Assembly (NCBI GenBank): GCA_035295665.1
Contig: DATGIQ010000698.1
Coordinates: 1 to 19,767, forward strand
DNA: 19,767 nucleotides
DNA from: DATGIQ01 sp035295665
GTDB lineage: Bacteria > Planctomycetota > Planctomycetia > Gemmatales > Gemmataceae
Direction of reading: 5' to 3'
Shown: positions 7,666-15,182 of the stretch, in pieces
Layout: every line of letters begins with the position of its first letter
How positions within the stretch are numbered: the first letter of the stretch is position 1
Position numbers and translations under genes: made by a program
Notes under the pieces: generated by a model
Told to the model about the DNA's origin: nothing
The model's input: the letters and a program-made list of their open reading frames with translations, nothing else
The model's database searches: none

Positions 7666-9177
7666 GTGATGACTCCGGTTGGGCAGCAGCATAGAGATCG
7701 GACAGCAGTTGCGCTGCCCACGGTGCGCGCAGGACGGATGAATCGGCAGGACTTCTTGCCCTGCGTAGAGGAGCTCAGGCCGGCGCCGAAGCCCGAGGAT
7801 TGCTGGCTGCGCCTGGCGGGCCTGCCGCACGTGCTCTTCCTCGACAGCGCCCTGCGGCATCCCACGCTCGGCCGCTACTCGTTCCTTACCGCTGATCCTT
7901 TTGATTGGCTTCAGGCGCGCGGACCAAGCACGGCGGTTTCGAGCGAACGCCAGGTTCGAGAGCCGGCGAATCCCTTCACCGTGCTGGCAGAATGTCTGGA
8001 CCGCTATCGTACAGAGCCACTGCCAGGGTTGCCTCCCTTTCAAGGCGGTGTGGCTGGGCTGTGGGGCTACGACTTGTGTCACCATCTGGAGCGTCTGCCC
8101 AGACCCCTCCGGGACGAATTCCAGGTTCCGGACCTGGCGGTTGGCTTTTACGACTGGGTCCTGGCCTTCGATCACGCGGCGGATCGGACCTGGCTAATCT
8201 CCACCGGCTTTCCCGAGCTGGATCCAAGCCGACGAGAGCGGCGTGCCCGGCGGCGAATCCGCGAAATCTTGGAACGGCTACGCGCTGCCCCGCCCGCCAT
8301 CCGGCACAAGACGGCAGAACGGCCAATCGACCTGGCCGACCAGTGGCCAATCGCCGGTTGCCCGGGTTTGCGGAGTACGTTTTCCCGTGAGAGCTACGTG
8401 GCCGCGGTTGGACGGGTGCTTGCATACATCCATGCGGGGGATTGCTTTCAGGTCAATTTGGCCCAGCGGCTTCTCTACCCGGCGGACGAACCCTCTGTGG
8501 AGTTGTACGTTCGGCTGCGCGCGTGCAACCCCGCCCCGTTTGCCGGTTACTTCGATCTCGGCGAATTCACCCTGGCCAGCGCCTCCCCCGAGCGATTTCT
8601 CCGCGTTGAGCAGGGCGAGGTGGAGACGCGGCCCATCAAGGGCACGCGGCCGCGCGGAGCCACTCCAGCCGAGGATCAGGAGCGTATCGAGGAGCTTCAG
8701 CAAAGTGCCAAGGACCGGGCGGAGAACATCATGATCGTTGATTTACTCCGCAACGATCTTGGCCGTGTTTGTCGTTACGGCTCGGTGCGTGTCCCTGCGG
8801 TTTGCCGGGTGGAATCATATCCGTTCGTTCATCATCTCGTGTCGGAGGTCCGCGGCCGGCTGTGGCCGGGGCTGGGTCCTGTGGACTTGCTGCGGGCGGC
8901 CTTCCCGGGCGGTTCAGTCACGGGGGCCCCAAAAATTCGGGCGATGGAAATCATTGCCGAGCTCGAGCCAACCGTGCGTGGTCCATACTGTGGCAGCCTC
9001 GGCTACATCGGTTTCGATGGTGCGATGGACAGCAACATTCTCATCCGAACGCTGACCGTGGGCCGCGGTTGGATCCAGTTTCCCGTGGGCGGCGGTATCG
9101 TCGCGGATTCGGTGCCCCTTCGGGAATACGATGAGACCTGGCACAAAGCGGAAGGTCTGTTGAGGGCATTCCGGTGA
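7666..9177 (+). CDS. pabB: Aminodeoxychorismate synthase component I
   Basis: This 503-residue protein of the chorismate-binding family makes 4-amino-4-deoxychorismate from chorismate, the first step to p-aminobenzoate. The motif PIKGT at 323-327 has the lysine (Lys325) found in PabB, where anthranilate synthases have alanine (PIAGT). This favours PabB over TrpE. Other conserved blocks are DCFQVNLAQR, SASPERFL, DLLRNDLGR, FPGGSVTGAPK and the C-terminal GGGIVADSVPLREYDET. The N-terminal part has GGVAGLWGYD. No fused amidotransferase or PabC lyase domain is present. A GTG at 7666 opens the frame, and ATGs at 7669 and 7738 are alternatives, since similarity begins only about 25 residues in. Its place between DUF6513 and DUF447 suggests that the pABA feeds a methanopterin-type cofactor, not only folate. 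Confidence 0.9.
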   Translation: MMTPVGQQHRDRTAVALPTVRAGRMNRQDFLPCVEELRPAPKPEDCWLRLAGLPHVLFLDSALRHPTLGRYSFLTADPFDWLQARGPSTAVSSERQVREPANPFTVLAECLDRYRTEPLPGLPPFQGGVAGLWGYDLCHHLERLPRPLRDEFQVPDLAVGFYDWVLAFDHAADRTWLISTGFPELDPSRRERRARRRIREILERLRAAPPAIRHKTAERPIDLADQWPIAGCPGLRSTFSRESYVAAVGRVLAYIHAGDCFQVNLAQRLLYPADEPSVELYVRLRACNPAPFAGYFDLGEFTLASASPERFLRVEQGEVETRPIKGTRPRGATPAEDQERIEELQQSAKDRAENIMIVDLLRNDLGRVCRYGSVRVPAVCRVESYPFVHHLVSEVRGRLWPGLGPVDLLRAAFPGGSVTGAPKIRAMEIIAELEPTVRGPYCGSLGYIGFDGAMDSNILIRTLTVGRGWIQFPVGGGIVADSVPLREYDETWHKAEGLLRAFR

Positions 9178-9770
9178 TCCTGGAAGGCATTGTCAGCACG
9201 GTTTCGCCGGAGGGCATCGTCAACATCGCCCCCATGGGGCCACAGGTCGAGCCATCGATGCAACGGTTTCTTCTGCGGCCGTTCCGGACCGCACAAACCT
9301 ACCGCAATCTGAAGGCGCATGGCGAAGGCGTGTTGCACGTGACCGATGACGCGCTATTGCTGGCGAAGGCTGCGCTCGGAGCGATCAAACCGCCGCCGGC
9401 CACGTTTGTCGCACGGTGCGTTCGGGGCGTCGTATTGCGGGATAGCTGCCGCTATTACGAGTTTCGTGTCACGTCCCTGGATGACCGCGAAGACCGAGCA
9501 CGGATCGACGCGGAGGTCGTTCACTCGGGACGGTTGCGCGACTTCTTTGGCTGGAATCGAGCTAAGCATGCTGTGGTCGAGGCCGCCATTCTGGCAACGC
9601 GCACCGATTTTCTGCCGCTTGATGAGATTGAGGCGGAGTATCGAAAGTTGGCGGTCCTGATCGATAAGACCGGCGGCGACGACGAGCACCAAGCCTTTGT
9701 GTTACTACGCGAACACGTGGCCCGCGTTGCCCAACAGCGCCTTTCGCGGCAACCCGCTGAACCAACGTGA
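9174..9770 (+). CDS. DUF447 family protein
   Basis: The 198-residue protein begins at a GTG within the pabB stop (GTGA overlap), implying translational coupling. The start ILEGIVSTVSPEGIVNIAPMGP and the following RPFRTAQTYRNLK segment are typical of DUF447. That family has a split-barrel fold resembling flavin reductases and is common in methanogenic archaea, H4MPT-using methylotrophs and planctomycetes. Near residues 48-64 it has GEGVLHVTDD, as in the family. The C-terminal half is helical and charged. No catalytic role is established, and genome context ties the family to H4MPT-dependent C1 metabolism. Its place behind the DUF6513 and pabB genes is in line with that association. Confidence 0.88.
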   Translation: MILEGIVSTVSPEGIVNIAPMGPQVEPSMQRFLLRPFRTAQTYRNLKAHGEGVLHVTDDALLLAKAALGAIKPPPATFVARCVRGVVLRDSCRYYEFRVTSLDDREDRARIDAEVVHSGRLRDFFGWNRAKHAVVEAAILATRTDFLPLDEIEAEYRKLAVLIDKTGGDDEHQAFVLLREHVARVAQQRLSRQPAEPT

Positions 9771-9786
9771 AGGGAAGGAGATCATC

Positions 9787-10437
9787 ATGCCGGCCCGCTT
9801 GGAGATCCGCACCATCGAATCGATGCCGTTCGCGGAAAACACGTATGTGGTTTGGCTGCCTCCGCGGAAAGAGGCGTTGGTTATCGATCCGGGCTTGGAG
9901 CCCGAATTGATCCTCGACTGTTTGCAAAATGAGGGAGTGACGGCGGCGGCGATATTGAACACGCATGGCCACGGCGACCACATTGGGGGGAACGCCATCC
10001 TCAAGGAGGCTTTCCCTCACGCGCCCTTGATCATTGGCGTCAACGAAGCGCCCTTGCTCACCGATCCCAACGCCAATCTCAGCGCTCCCTTCGGCGTCCC
10101 GATTACCAGTCCCCGGGCCGACCAACTGGTCCGTGAGGGCGATGTGGTGGAGGCGGCCGGCATTCGTCTGGAGGTCCTGGATATTCCGGGGCACTCGCCC
10201 GGCCACATCGTGTATGTCTATCGAGATTCGCCATGCCTGGTCTTTGGTGGCGATGTGTTGTTTCGCGAAAGCATCGGCCGTTCCGATTTCCCCAACGGCA
10301 ACGGCCCGCTGCTCCTGCAAGGGATTCGCACGAAGCTGTTCGCACTCCCTCCGGACACCGTTGTCTACCCCGGTCACGGCCCGGTCACCACTGTCGAATA
10401 CGAGAAACGCCACAATCCTTTCGTTGGCGAGTCCTGA
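9787..10437 (+). CDS. MBL-fold hydrolase, glyoxalase-II-like
   Basis: The start at 9787 is chosen because GGAG ends 6 bases before it. An earlier in-frame start at 9697 would lie inside the DUF447 gene. The protein has 216 residues and no signal peptide. The metal ligands look complete: THGHGDH at 59-65, His136 in GHSPGH, Asp156 in GGDVLF and His197 in YPGHGP. This is the pattern of the short glyoxalase-II/YcbL-like group, which hydrolyses thioesters such as hydroxyacylglutathione. The substrate cannot be told from sequence. The gene follows DUF447 by 16 bases on the same strand, so it probably shares the transcript of the pterin-type cluster. It might act on a cofactor- or C1-linked ester or thioester, or be a general detoxifying enzyme. 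Confidence 0.88.
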   Translation: MPARLEIRTIESMPFAENTYVVWLPPRKEALVIDPGLEPELILDCLQNEGVTAAAILNTHGHGDHIGGNAILKEAFPHAPLIIGVNEAPLLTDPNANLSAPFGVPITSPRADQLVREGDVVEAAGIRLEVLDIPGHSPGHIVYVYRDSPCLVFGGDVLFRESIGRSDFPNGNGPLLLQGIRTKLFALPPDTVVYPGHGPVTTVEYEKRHNPFVGES

Positions 10438-10469
10438 TCGAGGAAACGTCGGCAGCGAACAAACGCGAA

Positions 10470-10516
10470 CCAAAGGGTGTGAGGCACTTTGATTGTAGAA
10501 TTCCAGACACCTTTGG
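10470..10516. terminator. Weak inverted repeat between convergent genes
   Basis: CCAAAGGGTGT (10470-10480) faces ACACCTTTGG (10507-10516). Nearly all bases can pair if one G bulges, but the loop is 26 bases. It lies between the ends of two convergent genes, where a bidirectional terminator would be expected. No clear T-run follows. Confidence 0.3.
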
Positions 10517-10542
10517 ATTCGTGTTTCCTGGCCAGTCTTCCG

Positions 10543-11241
10543 TCAACGAGCGCGCTCGAGATGTTTCGCCAGGTCCATCGTCTGCGCCTGTTGCCACACA
10601 TCAACCGTGCCGATGGGCAACCAAAAACTGGCTTGGACAACCGAGACCGGCTGTCGGGCTGCCAAGTCGCTGACATAATCGGTGATCTCGTATTCGCCGC
10701 GTGCCGAAAGTTTCGGCTCGGTATCGAAGACCTCGCGAGGAAAGAGATAGGCGCCGGTATTCGCCAGTTGCCGGCCATCGAGGTCGGGTTTCTCGACCAG
10801 GCGTTCCAGGGTGCCATCGGGACGCACGAAAGCAATACCGAAGCGGCGTGGCTCATCCACAGGATGCACGAGCACACCGGCAGGACAACCGGCCAAGGCA
10901 GCCAGATCCCGCGCCCCATAAAGATCATCGCCGTTCATGGCCAGGAACCGATCCGAACGGATGTGCTCGCGGCAAGACCGCAGCGCGTCGGCGGTGCCGC
11001 GCGGCACCGTCTGGTGAATCGTTAGCCAGTGATCGAAATGCTTCTGCTGGCGGAGATACGCTTCGATTTGGTCGGCCAGGTAGTGCACCACCACGAGGAC
11101 GCGATCCACCGTGGGGGGCAGGGCTCCGAGGGTCCAGTCGAGAAGGGGACGGCCACGGACCGGCAGGAGCGGTTTTGGAGTCTGTAGGGTGTGCGGGCGT
11201 AAGCGGGTACCCAATCCAGCAGCGAGTATGACGCCATCCAT
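10543..11241 (-). CDS. Sugar-1-phosphate nucleotidyltransferase
   Basis: This 232-residue minus-strand protein starts at the ATG at 11241, a few bases after a purine-rich AAGGTGAAGGGAGAA. The frame stays open further upstream, but that extension has no family character. The N-terminus AAGLGTRLRPHTLQTPKPLLP at 7-27 holds the G-x-G-T-R and PKP residues that bind the NTP. NGDDLY supplies the metal-binding aspartates and LVEKPD lies in the sugar pocket. The length ends with the catalytic Rossmann-like domain and there is no left-handed hexapeptide domain. Short enzymes of this type include MurU-like uridylyltransferases and mannose-1-phosphate guanylyltransferases, so the sugar and nucleotide stay open. 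It would supply an activated sugar for envelope or polysaccharide synthesis. It is convergent with the MBL gene and has no co-directional neighbour. Confidence 0.88.
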   Translation of the reverse strand: MDGVILAAGLGTRLRPHTLQTPKPLLPVRGRPLLDWTLGALPPTVDRVLVVVHYLADQIEAYLRQQKHFDHWLTIHQTVPRGTADALRSCREHIRSDRFLAMNGDDLYGARDLAALAGCPAGVLVHPVDEPRRFGIAFVRPDGTLERLVEKPDLDGRQLANTGAYLFPREVFDTEPKLSARGEYEITDYVSDLAARQPVSVVQASFWLPIGTVDVWQQAQTMDLAKHLERAR

Positions 11242-11666
11242 CGCTTGTGCTATTCTCCCTTCACCTTTAAATTGTGCGGGTCGTGTCAGTCCGCGCGCTG
11301 ACCAGGTTATTCCCGCCTTCACGGATTTAATGAAGCTCGCGGCTTTGCCAGGACGAAGATAGCTCCGAGCTTGCCGTAGACGGCTCGAGCTGCCACGGTT
11401 TTGTATCATCCCTGTTTCACCCTCGCAGTCCCCTGCGGCGGGGAAGGGGAAACGGAAGAAAGATGCCGCAATCCCGGTGGCGGCGTGAGCCAGCGAGTCT
11501 CCTTCCTGCAAGCTATGGACCACGGGCGTAGAAGCCAGGGTCGGACCAACAACCGTAGCACGCGATTCACGCCTCGTCGACAGGGTGCGCCCCGGAATCG
11601 GATGCCGGGGAGAGGCCAGGCGTACACTGCCCAAAGGGGCACTATTTAGGAAAGGTACGGAAACCG
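11242..11666. other. Intergenic stretch without a credible gene
   Basis: This 425-base region separates the starts of two divergent genes and should hold both their promoters. A short strong hairpin lies at 11590-11610 (CCCCGG, 9-base loop, CCGGGG). The open frames here have no recognisable domain and unlike composition. No sharp -10/-35 pair was found on either strand. It is longer than most gaps in this window. Confidence 0.5.
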
Positions 11667-11894
11667 ATGAGTCGGCCATTTGCGATTTTGCTGGCCCTCG
11701 GCCTTTTGGGGGTTACGGAGGGCTGCCATCACACGCACGGGGTTTGCGATTGTGATCCGGGGCCGATTGGGTACGAAGGACCGCCGCCCCCCCTGGCCAC
11801 GGCCCTGCCACCGCTACGGCCCGAGCCGGCACCTGTGGCTCCCAAACCTGCTGAGAATATTCCCGCTCCGACGCCGGCCCCGTCACCGAAATGA
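11667..11894 (+). CDS. Small proline-rich lipoprotein-like protein
   Basis: The 75-residue protein begins after AGGAAAGG. A hydrophobic segment at residues 5-16 leads to Cys20 in VTEGC, which resembles a lipobox but lacks the usual Leu at -3. Right after come HHTHG (21-25) and VCDCD (26-30), and the rest is rich in proline and alanine (PPPP, PAPVAPKPAE). Small exported proteins with an HTHGVCDCD-like motif occur in Gemmata-type planctomycetes, but I know of no function. The Cys/His cluster could bind a metal. The Pro-rich tail looks like an extended spacer in the envelope. It stands alone, 261 bases before the kinase gene. Confidence 0.65.
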   Translation: MSRPFAILLALGLLGVTEGCHHTHGVCDCDPGPIGYEGPPPPLATALPPLRPEPAPVAPKPAENIPAPTPAPSPK

Positions 11895-12155
11895 GTGTGC
11901 CCGAATTTCCGCTTGCGTCAGAGTATTTCTTCCACAGGGGAATGCTCTGCCGCGAGCGGGAACCATGTCTGCTCCCGGCAACTTTGAATGTTACGGACAA
12001 ACGCCGCACATCCTATCCCTTTGCTCTCCAGTCTCTCTCGACCTATGCTTCGGTAGGCCACCTGTAGAGATTCTACGCTCGCCCCGCTCGGAATGCGTCC
12101 CGCCAGACCATCCCGCAGGATCGGTCGGGCCGCCGGTGAGGAGTATGCAATCATC

Positions 12156-14504
12156 ATGATGCGGTCCAGGCACGAGAGAGATACCCGGCGCGAAACTCTT
12201 AGCGCGACTGCGGGCAGGCAAAGTAAACATTCGGCTGGCCATCTCCGCAAAGTGGGCAGTTATCCCAATGCCAAGGGATTGACCCCTGCCGCCCGCGACT
12301 TCCTGGATCGCCTCCTCGAACAACAGCTCTTGAACTCCGATTCGGTCGTCCAGTTTCTGGAACGGATGCGCGATGGGCTGAGCCAGTATGCCGAGGTGGA
12401 ATCGCTCGGACAAGCCTTGGTGGAGGCCGGCCTTCTGACAGCCTACCAGCTGGATCGCATCCTGGCCGGCACGACGCACGGCCTGATCCTCGGCAATCAC
12501 CGTGTCCTGGACCGTCTGGGAGCGGGGGCCATGGGGGTGGTTTTCCTCGCGGAGCACATGCTCCTGAAGCGCCAGGTCGCCATCAAAGTATTGCCCATGG
12601 ACGATGAGTGTCCGCCAGCCTTGTGGGAGCGTTTTTGTTCCGAGATGCGCGTGCTGGCCACTCTGCACCATCCCAACGTAGTCATGGCCTTCGACGCCGG
12701 GCAAGTGCCCGTGGCGGGGTCCAGAATGCCGACCCTGCTCTATCTGGCGATGGAGCTCGTATCAGGCGGCGATCTGGAGCAATATGTGCAGGACCACGGC
12801 CCGGTAGCCATCCCTCAGGCCTGTGAATGGATCCGGCAAGCGGCCTGTGGTTTGCAGGAGGCTCATGATCACCATCTGATCCATCGCGATGTCAAGCCCT
12901 CCAATCTCTTGCTCAGCGCCCAGAACCAGGTCAAGGTAACCGATTTCGGTTTGGTCCGACAATTTAGCAGCCGCCTGACATCACACCACAACCTGCTGGG
13001 GACGCTCGACTACATGGCTCCCGAACAGAGCTGCGATCCCTCGCTGGTCGATGGGCGAGCGGATATTTACGGCCTGGGAGCCACGCTGTTCTGGTTGCTG
13101 ACCGGCGAGCTTCCCTACCCGCCGGCACACAGCCTGCGCGAAGCCTTGCGGTCCATCCAAAGCGGTAAACCGCGGCACGTCAAGAGTCTGCGTGCGGAGG
13201 TGCCCGCCGAACTTGATGCACTGATCGACCGCATGCTTCAATTGGATCCAGCCCAACGGCCGGCCCTCCCGCTGAACATCATGAACGAATTGCTCCCCTT
13301 CACCACGAACGGGCGCAGCCGGCCGACGATTGCAGAGGCAACCGAGCCGGACGCGCAGCCAGCGGAACCGGTTGCCGACGCGGAACCGGCAACGGCGTCC
13401 TCCGCGGGCCTCAAGCGTGTGCTCGTCGTCGATGACGAGGCCCCGGTGCGTCTGTTGGCTCGGGCTACCTTGGAAACCTCCGACCTCATGTGCAGCGAGG
13501 CCGCCGACGGCGCTACCGCACTGGCCATCCTTCAGAAGCAAGACTACGATCTGATCCTGCTCGATCTGAATTTGCCCGACATGGACGGCTCCGCATTGTG
13601 CCGGCAACTGCGCGAGTCGCCGCACCAGCCCTACCTCAAGATCATCGTCGTTTCTGGCCGGGGCGATCTTAACCAGCTTTCCGTGGTCCTCCCCCTTGGA
13701 GCCGATGACTATATTGCCAAGCCGTTCGGTGTCCGTCAGCTCCGCGCCCGCGTGGAGCATGCGCTGCGGCTGAAGGAGGCGCAAGAACAGGCCGACGCGC
13801 TGGCGCAACACCTTGCGCTGACCAACCGCCAGCTCGAAAGCAGTCTTGCGGCCCGCGCCAGCGATCTCCGCCAGGCGGAAGATGCATTGCTCTTCGCCAT
13901 GGCCAAGATGGCCGAGTCGAGAGATGGAGAAACCTCCGGGCACCTCCGCCGCCTCCAACGCTATTGCCGTTGCTTGGCGGAGCGCGTGGCCGAAGAGTCG
14001 AGCTGGGAGGGAATGATTAACAGTTCCTTCCTGGATCAACTGGAGCGGTGCGTGCTTTTGCATGATATTGGCAAGATAGGTCTGCCGGAGAATATCCTGC
14101 TCAAGCCGGGCGCCCTCACCGATACCGAGCGGAGCCTGATGGAAACTCACACCATCATCGGCGACAGCATCTTGGAGGCCCTGGGCCAAGAATATGGGGC
14201 GTCGCTGGTATTTCTCCGAATGGCCTCGGCCATCGTGCGCCATCACCATGAACGATACGATGGCAACGGCTATCCCGATAAACTGGCCGGGGAAGCGATC
14301 CCCGCGTCCGCGCGCCTGGTGGCCGTCGCGGATGTCTACGATGCCCTGCGCCGCCAGCGCTCCCACAAGCCGGCCCTTGACCACGCCGAAGCAGTTCGGA
14401 CGATGCTGGAGAAATCCCCCGGACAATTCGACCCCGCCGTTCTGAGAGCTTTTGAAGCGCGCCAGCAAGAGTTTGAACGCATCTATCGCGATGTCCCCAC
14501 GTGA
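12156..14504 (+). CDS. Ser/Thr protein kinase - receiver - HD-GYP fusion protein
   Basis: A 782-residue fusion of three signalling modules. Residues 42-112 form a helical extension (LGQALVEAGLLTAYQLDRIL) common in planctomycete kinases. The Hanks-type kinase follows, with G-loop LGAGAMG at 121-127, Lys144 in VAIK, HRDVKPSN from 243 and DFG from 263, plus GTLDYMAPEQ, so it looks active. After a Pro/Ala-rich linker (about 385-418) comes a receiver domain with Asp426/427, phospho-acceptor Asp470 and Lys522. A predicted coiled coil (about 535-600) leads to an HD-GYP domain with His636-Asp637 and HHERYDGNGYP from 697, the full set for c-di-GMP hydrolysis. No membrane segment is seen, so it should be cytosolic. 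The start at 12156 follows GAGGAG by 12 bases. An in-frame ATG at 12093 is possible but lacks a ribosome site. Confidence 0.9.
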   Translation: MMRSRHERDTRRETLSATAGRQSKHSAGHLRKVGSYPNAKGLTPAARDFLDRLLEQQLLNSDSVVQFLERMRDGLSQYAEVESLGQALVEAGLLTAYQLDRILAGTTHGLILGNHRVLDRLGAGAMGVVFLAEHMLLKRQVAIKVLPMDDECPPALWERFCSEMRVLATLHHPNVVMAFDAGQVPVAGSRMPTLLYLAMELVSGGDLEQYVQDHGPVAIPQACEWIRQAACGLQEAHDHHLIHRDVKPSNLLLSAQNQVKVTDFGLVRQFSSRLTSHHNLLGTLDYMAPEQSCDPSLVDGRADIYGLGATLFWLLTGELPYPPAHSLREALRSIQSGKPRHVKSLRAEVPAELDALIDRMLQLDPAQRPALPLNIMNELLPFTTNGRSRPTIAEATEPDAQPAEPVADAEPATASSAGLKRVLVVDDEAPVRLLARATLETSDLMCSEAADGATALAILQKQDYDLILLDLNLPDMDGSALCRQLRESPHQPYLKIIVVSGRGDLNQLSVVLPLGADDYIAKPFGVRQLRARVEHALRLKEAQEQADALAQHLALTNRQLESSLAARASDLRQAEDALLFAMAKMAESRDGETSGHLRRLQRYCRCLAERVAEESSWEGMINSSFLDQLERCVLLHDIGKIGLPENILLKPGALTDTERSLMETHTIIGDSILEALGQEYGASLVFLRMASAIVRHHHERYDGNGYPDKLAGEAIPASARLVAVADVYDALRRQRSHKPALDHAEAVRTMLEKSPGQFDPAVLRAFEARQQEFERIYRDVPT

Positions 14505-14510
14505 GCTTGA

Positions 14511-14529
14511 CGGGATCGGTTCGATTCCG
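14511..14529 (+). terminator. Short hairpin just after the kinase fusion gene
   Basis: CGGGATCG (14511-14518) can pair with CGATTCCG (14522-14529), allowing one G-U pair, with a 3-base loop. It starts 6 bases after the stop codon. No T-run follows, so termination is uncertain. Confidence 0.3.
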
Positions 14530-15182
14530 TATGGAGCGCCCCACACCTACTTTGCATTTTCGTAGTCCAGAGTCCGCGAGGCGACGGCTCCCGGAGACGC
14601 GTGCGTCTGCAACGGGATGCCACGCCAACGATGGATGCTAGCGGAGATGAGGATGATGGATAGTCTGCGGGGCGCGCGAAACCTAGAAAAGCATACTTTT
14701 GTTTCAGGCACGCCCGCTTCGTGGTCGATAACAACCAAGCGAGCGGCTGTCTTTGGCCGCGGCGGATCGGGTTCGGCAAGCGGGGAGTCGAAGAGAACCC
14801 TTTCCGAGGAGAGACGCCCATCGGCTCACGGACACGTTGAGAAGAGAACCGGTCAGAAGTTCGGCACCGGAACCGGTCGAAACCGGAACCGGACGGAACC
14901 GTACGGCTTCTTACGCTTGTCCCATCGGGCGCGCTTGGCAGGTCTTCGGACCACAGGAAGCGGGGGAAGCTGCGGGGATTTCGGCTTCGCCTGTGGGGGT
15001 TGCGATGAACGATGATCGTCTCTCCACCTCTCTTCGATAGCCCGATGTTTCGGGGGCTTGATTCCTCGGTCACGCCGGTATCCAGGGCGTACGGTCACGG
15101 CACGAGCCGCTGGCTGCAAGTCCCAGATACCGCAGCCACGGGGGCAATCCGGCGGCGCTTGCCAAACATCAGGGAGGAGTCC
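14530..15182. other. 653-base gap before the sigma factor gene
   Basis: No credible gene was found on either strand. The open frames are rich in Arg/Ser/Gly with no recognisable domain. The gap contains a small near-palindrome, AGACGCGTGCGTCT, near 14596, and the GAACCG repeat cluster listed separately. The last 40 bases lead into a good ribosome site for the sigma factor. The length suggests several promoter or regulator sites, or an RNA gene that I cannot recognise. Confidence 0.5.
14846..14901. repeat. Cluster of four GAACCG repeats
   Basis: GAACCG occurs at 14846, 14870, 14886 and 14896, with offsets of 24, 16 and 10 bases. Two of the copies sit in an 11-base direct repeat, ACCGGAACCGG, at 14866-14876 and 14882-14892. 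Some copies overlap the palindrome ACCGGT. It lies about 280 bases upstream of the sigma factor start. Confidence 0.6.

Noticed and set aside
7345..8175. A 276-codon open frame on the minus strand, opposite the DUF6513 and pabB genes
   Set aside because: It overlaps conserved plus-strand coding sequence and resembles no protein family.
11242..11679. Extension of the nucleotidyltransferase upstream to 11679
   Set aside because: The frame is open, but the extra 146 residues are Arg/Ser/Pro-rich with no family match. The conserved NTP-binding motif starts only a few residues after the ATG at 11241.
12981..14546. A 521-codon open frame on the minus strand, opposite the kinase fusion gene
   Set aside because: The plus-strand frame has complete kinase, receiver and HD-GYP motifs. 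The opposite frame has no family signature and is an expected by-product of GC-rich codons.
14483..15073. A 196-codon open frame on the minus strand in the gap before the sigma factor
   Set aside because: It has Arg/Ser-rich composition, overlaps the end of the kinase gene, lacks a ribosome site and carries no recognisable domain.
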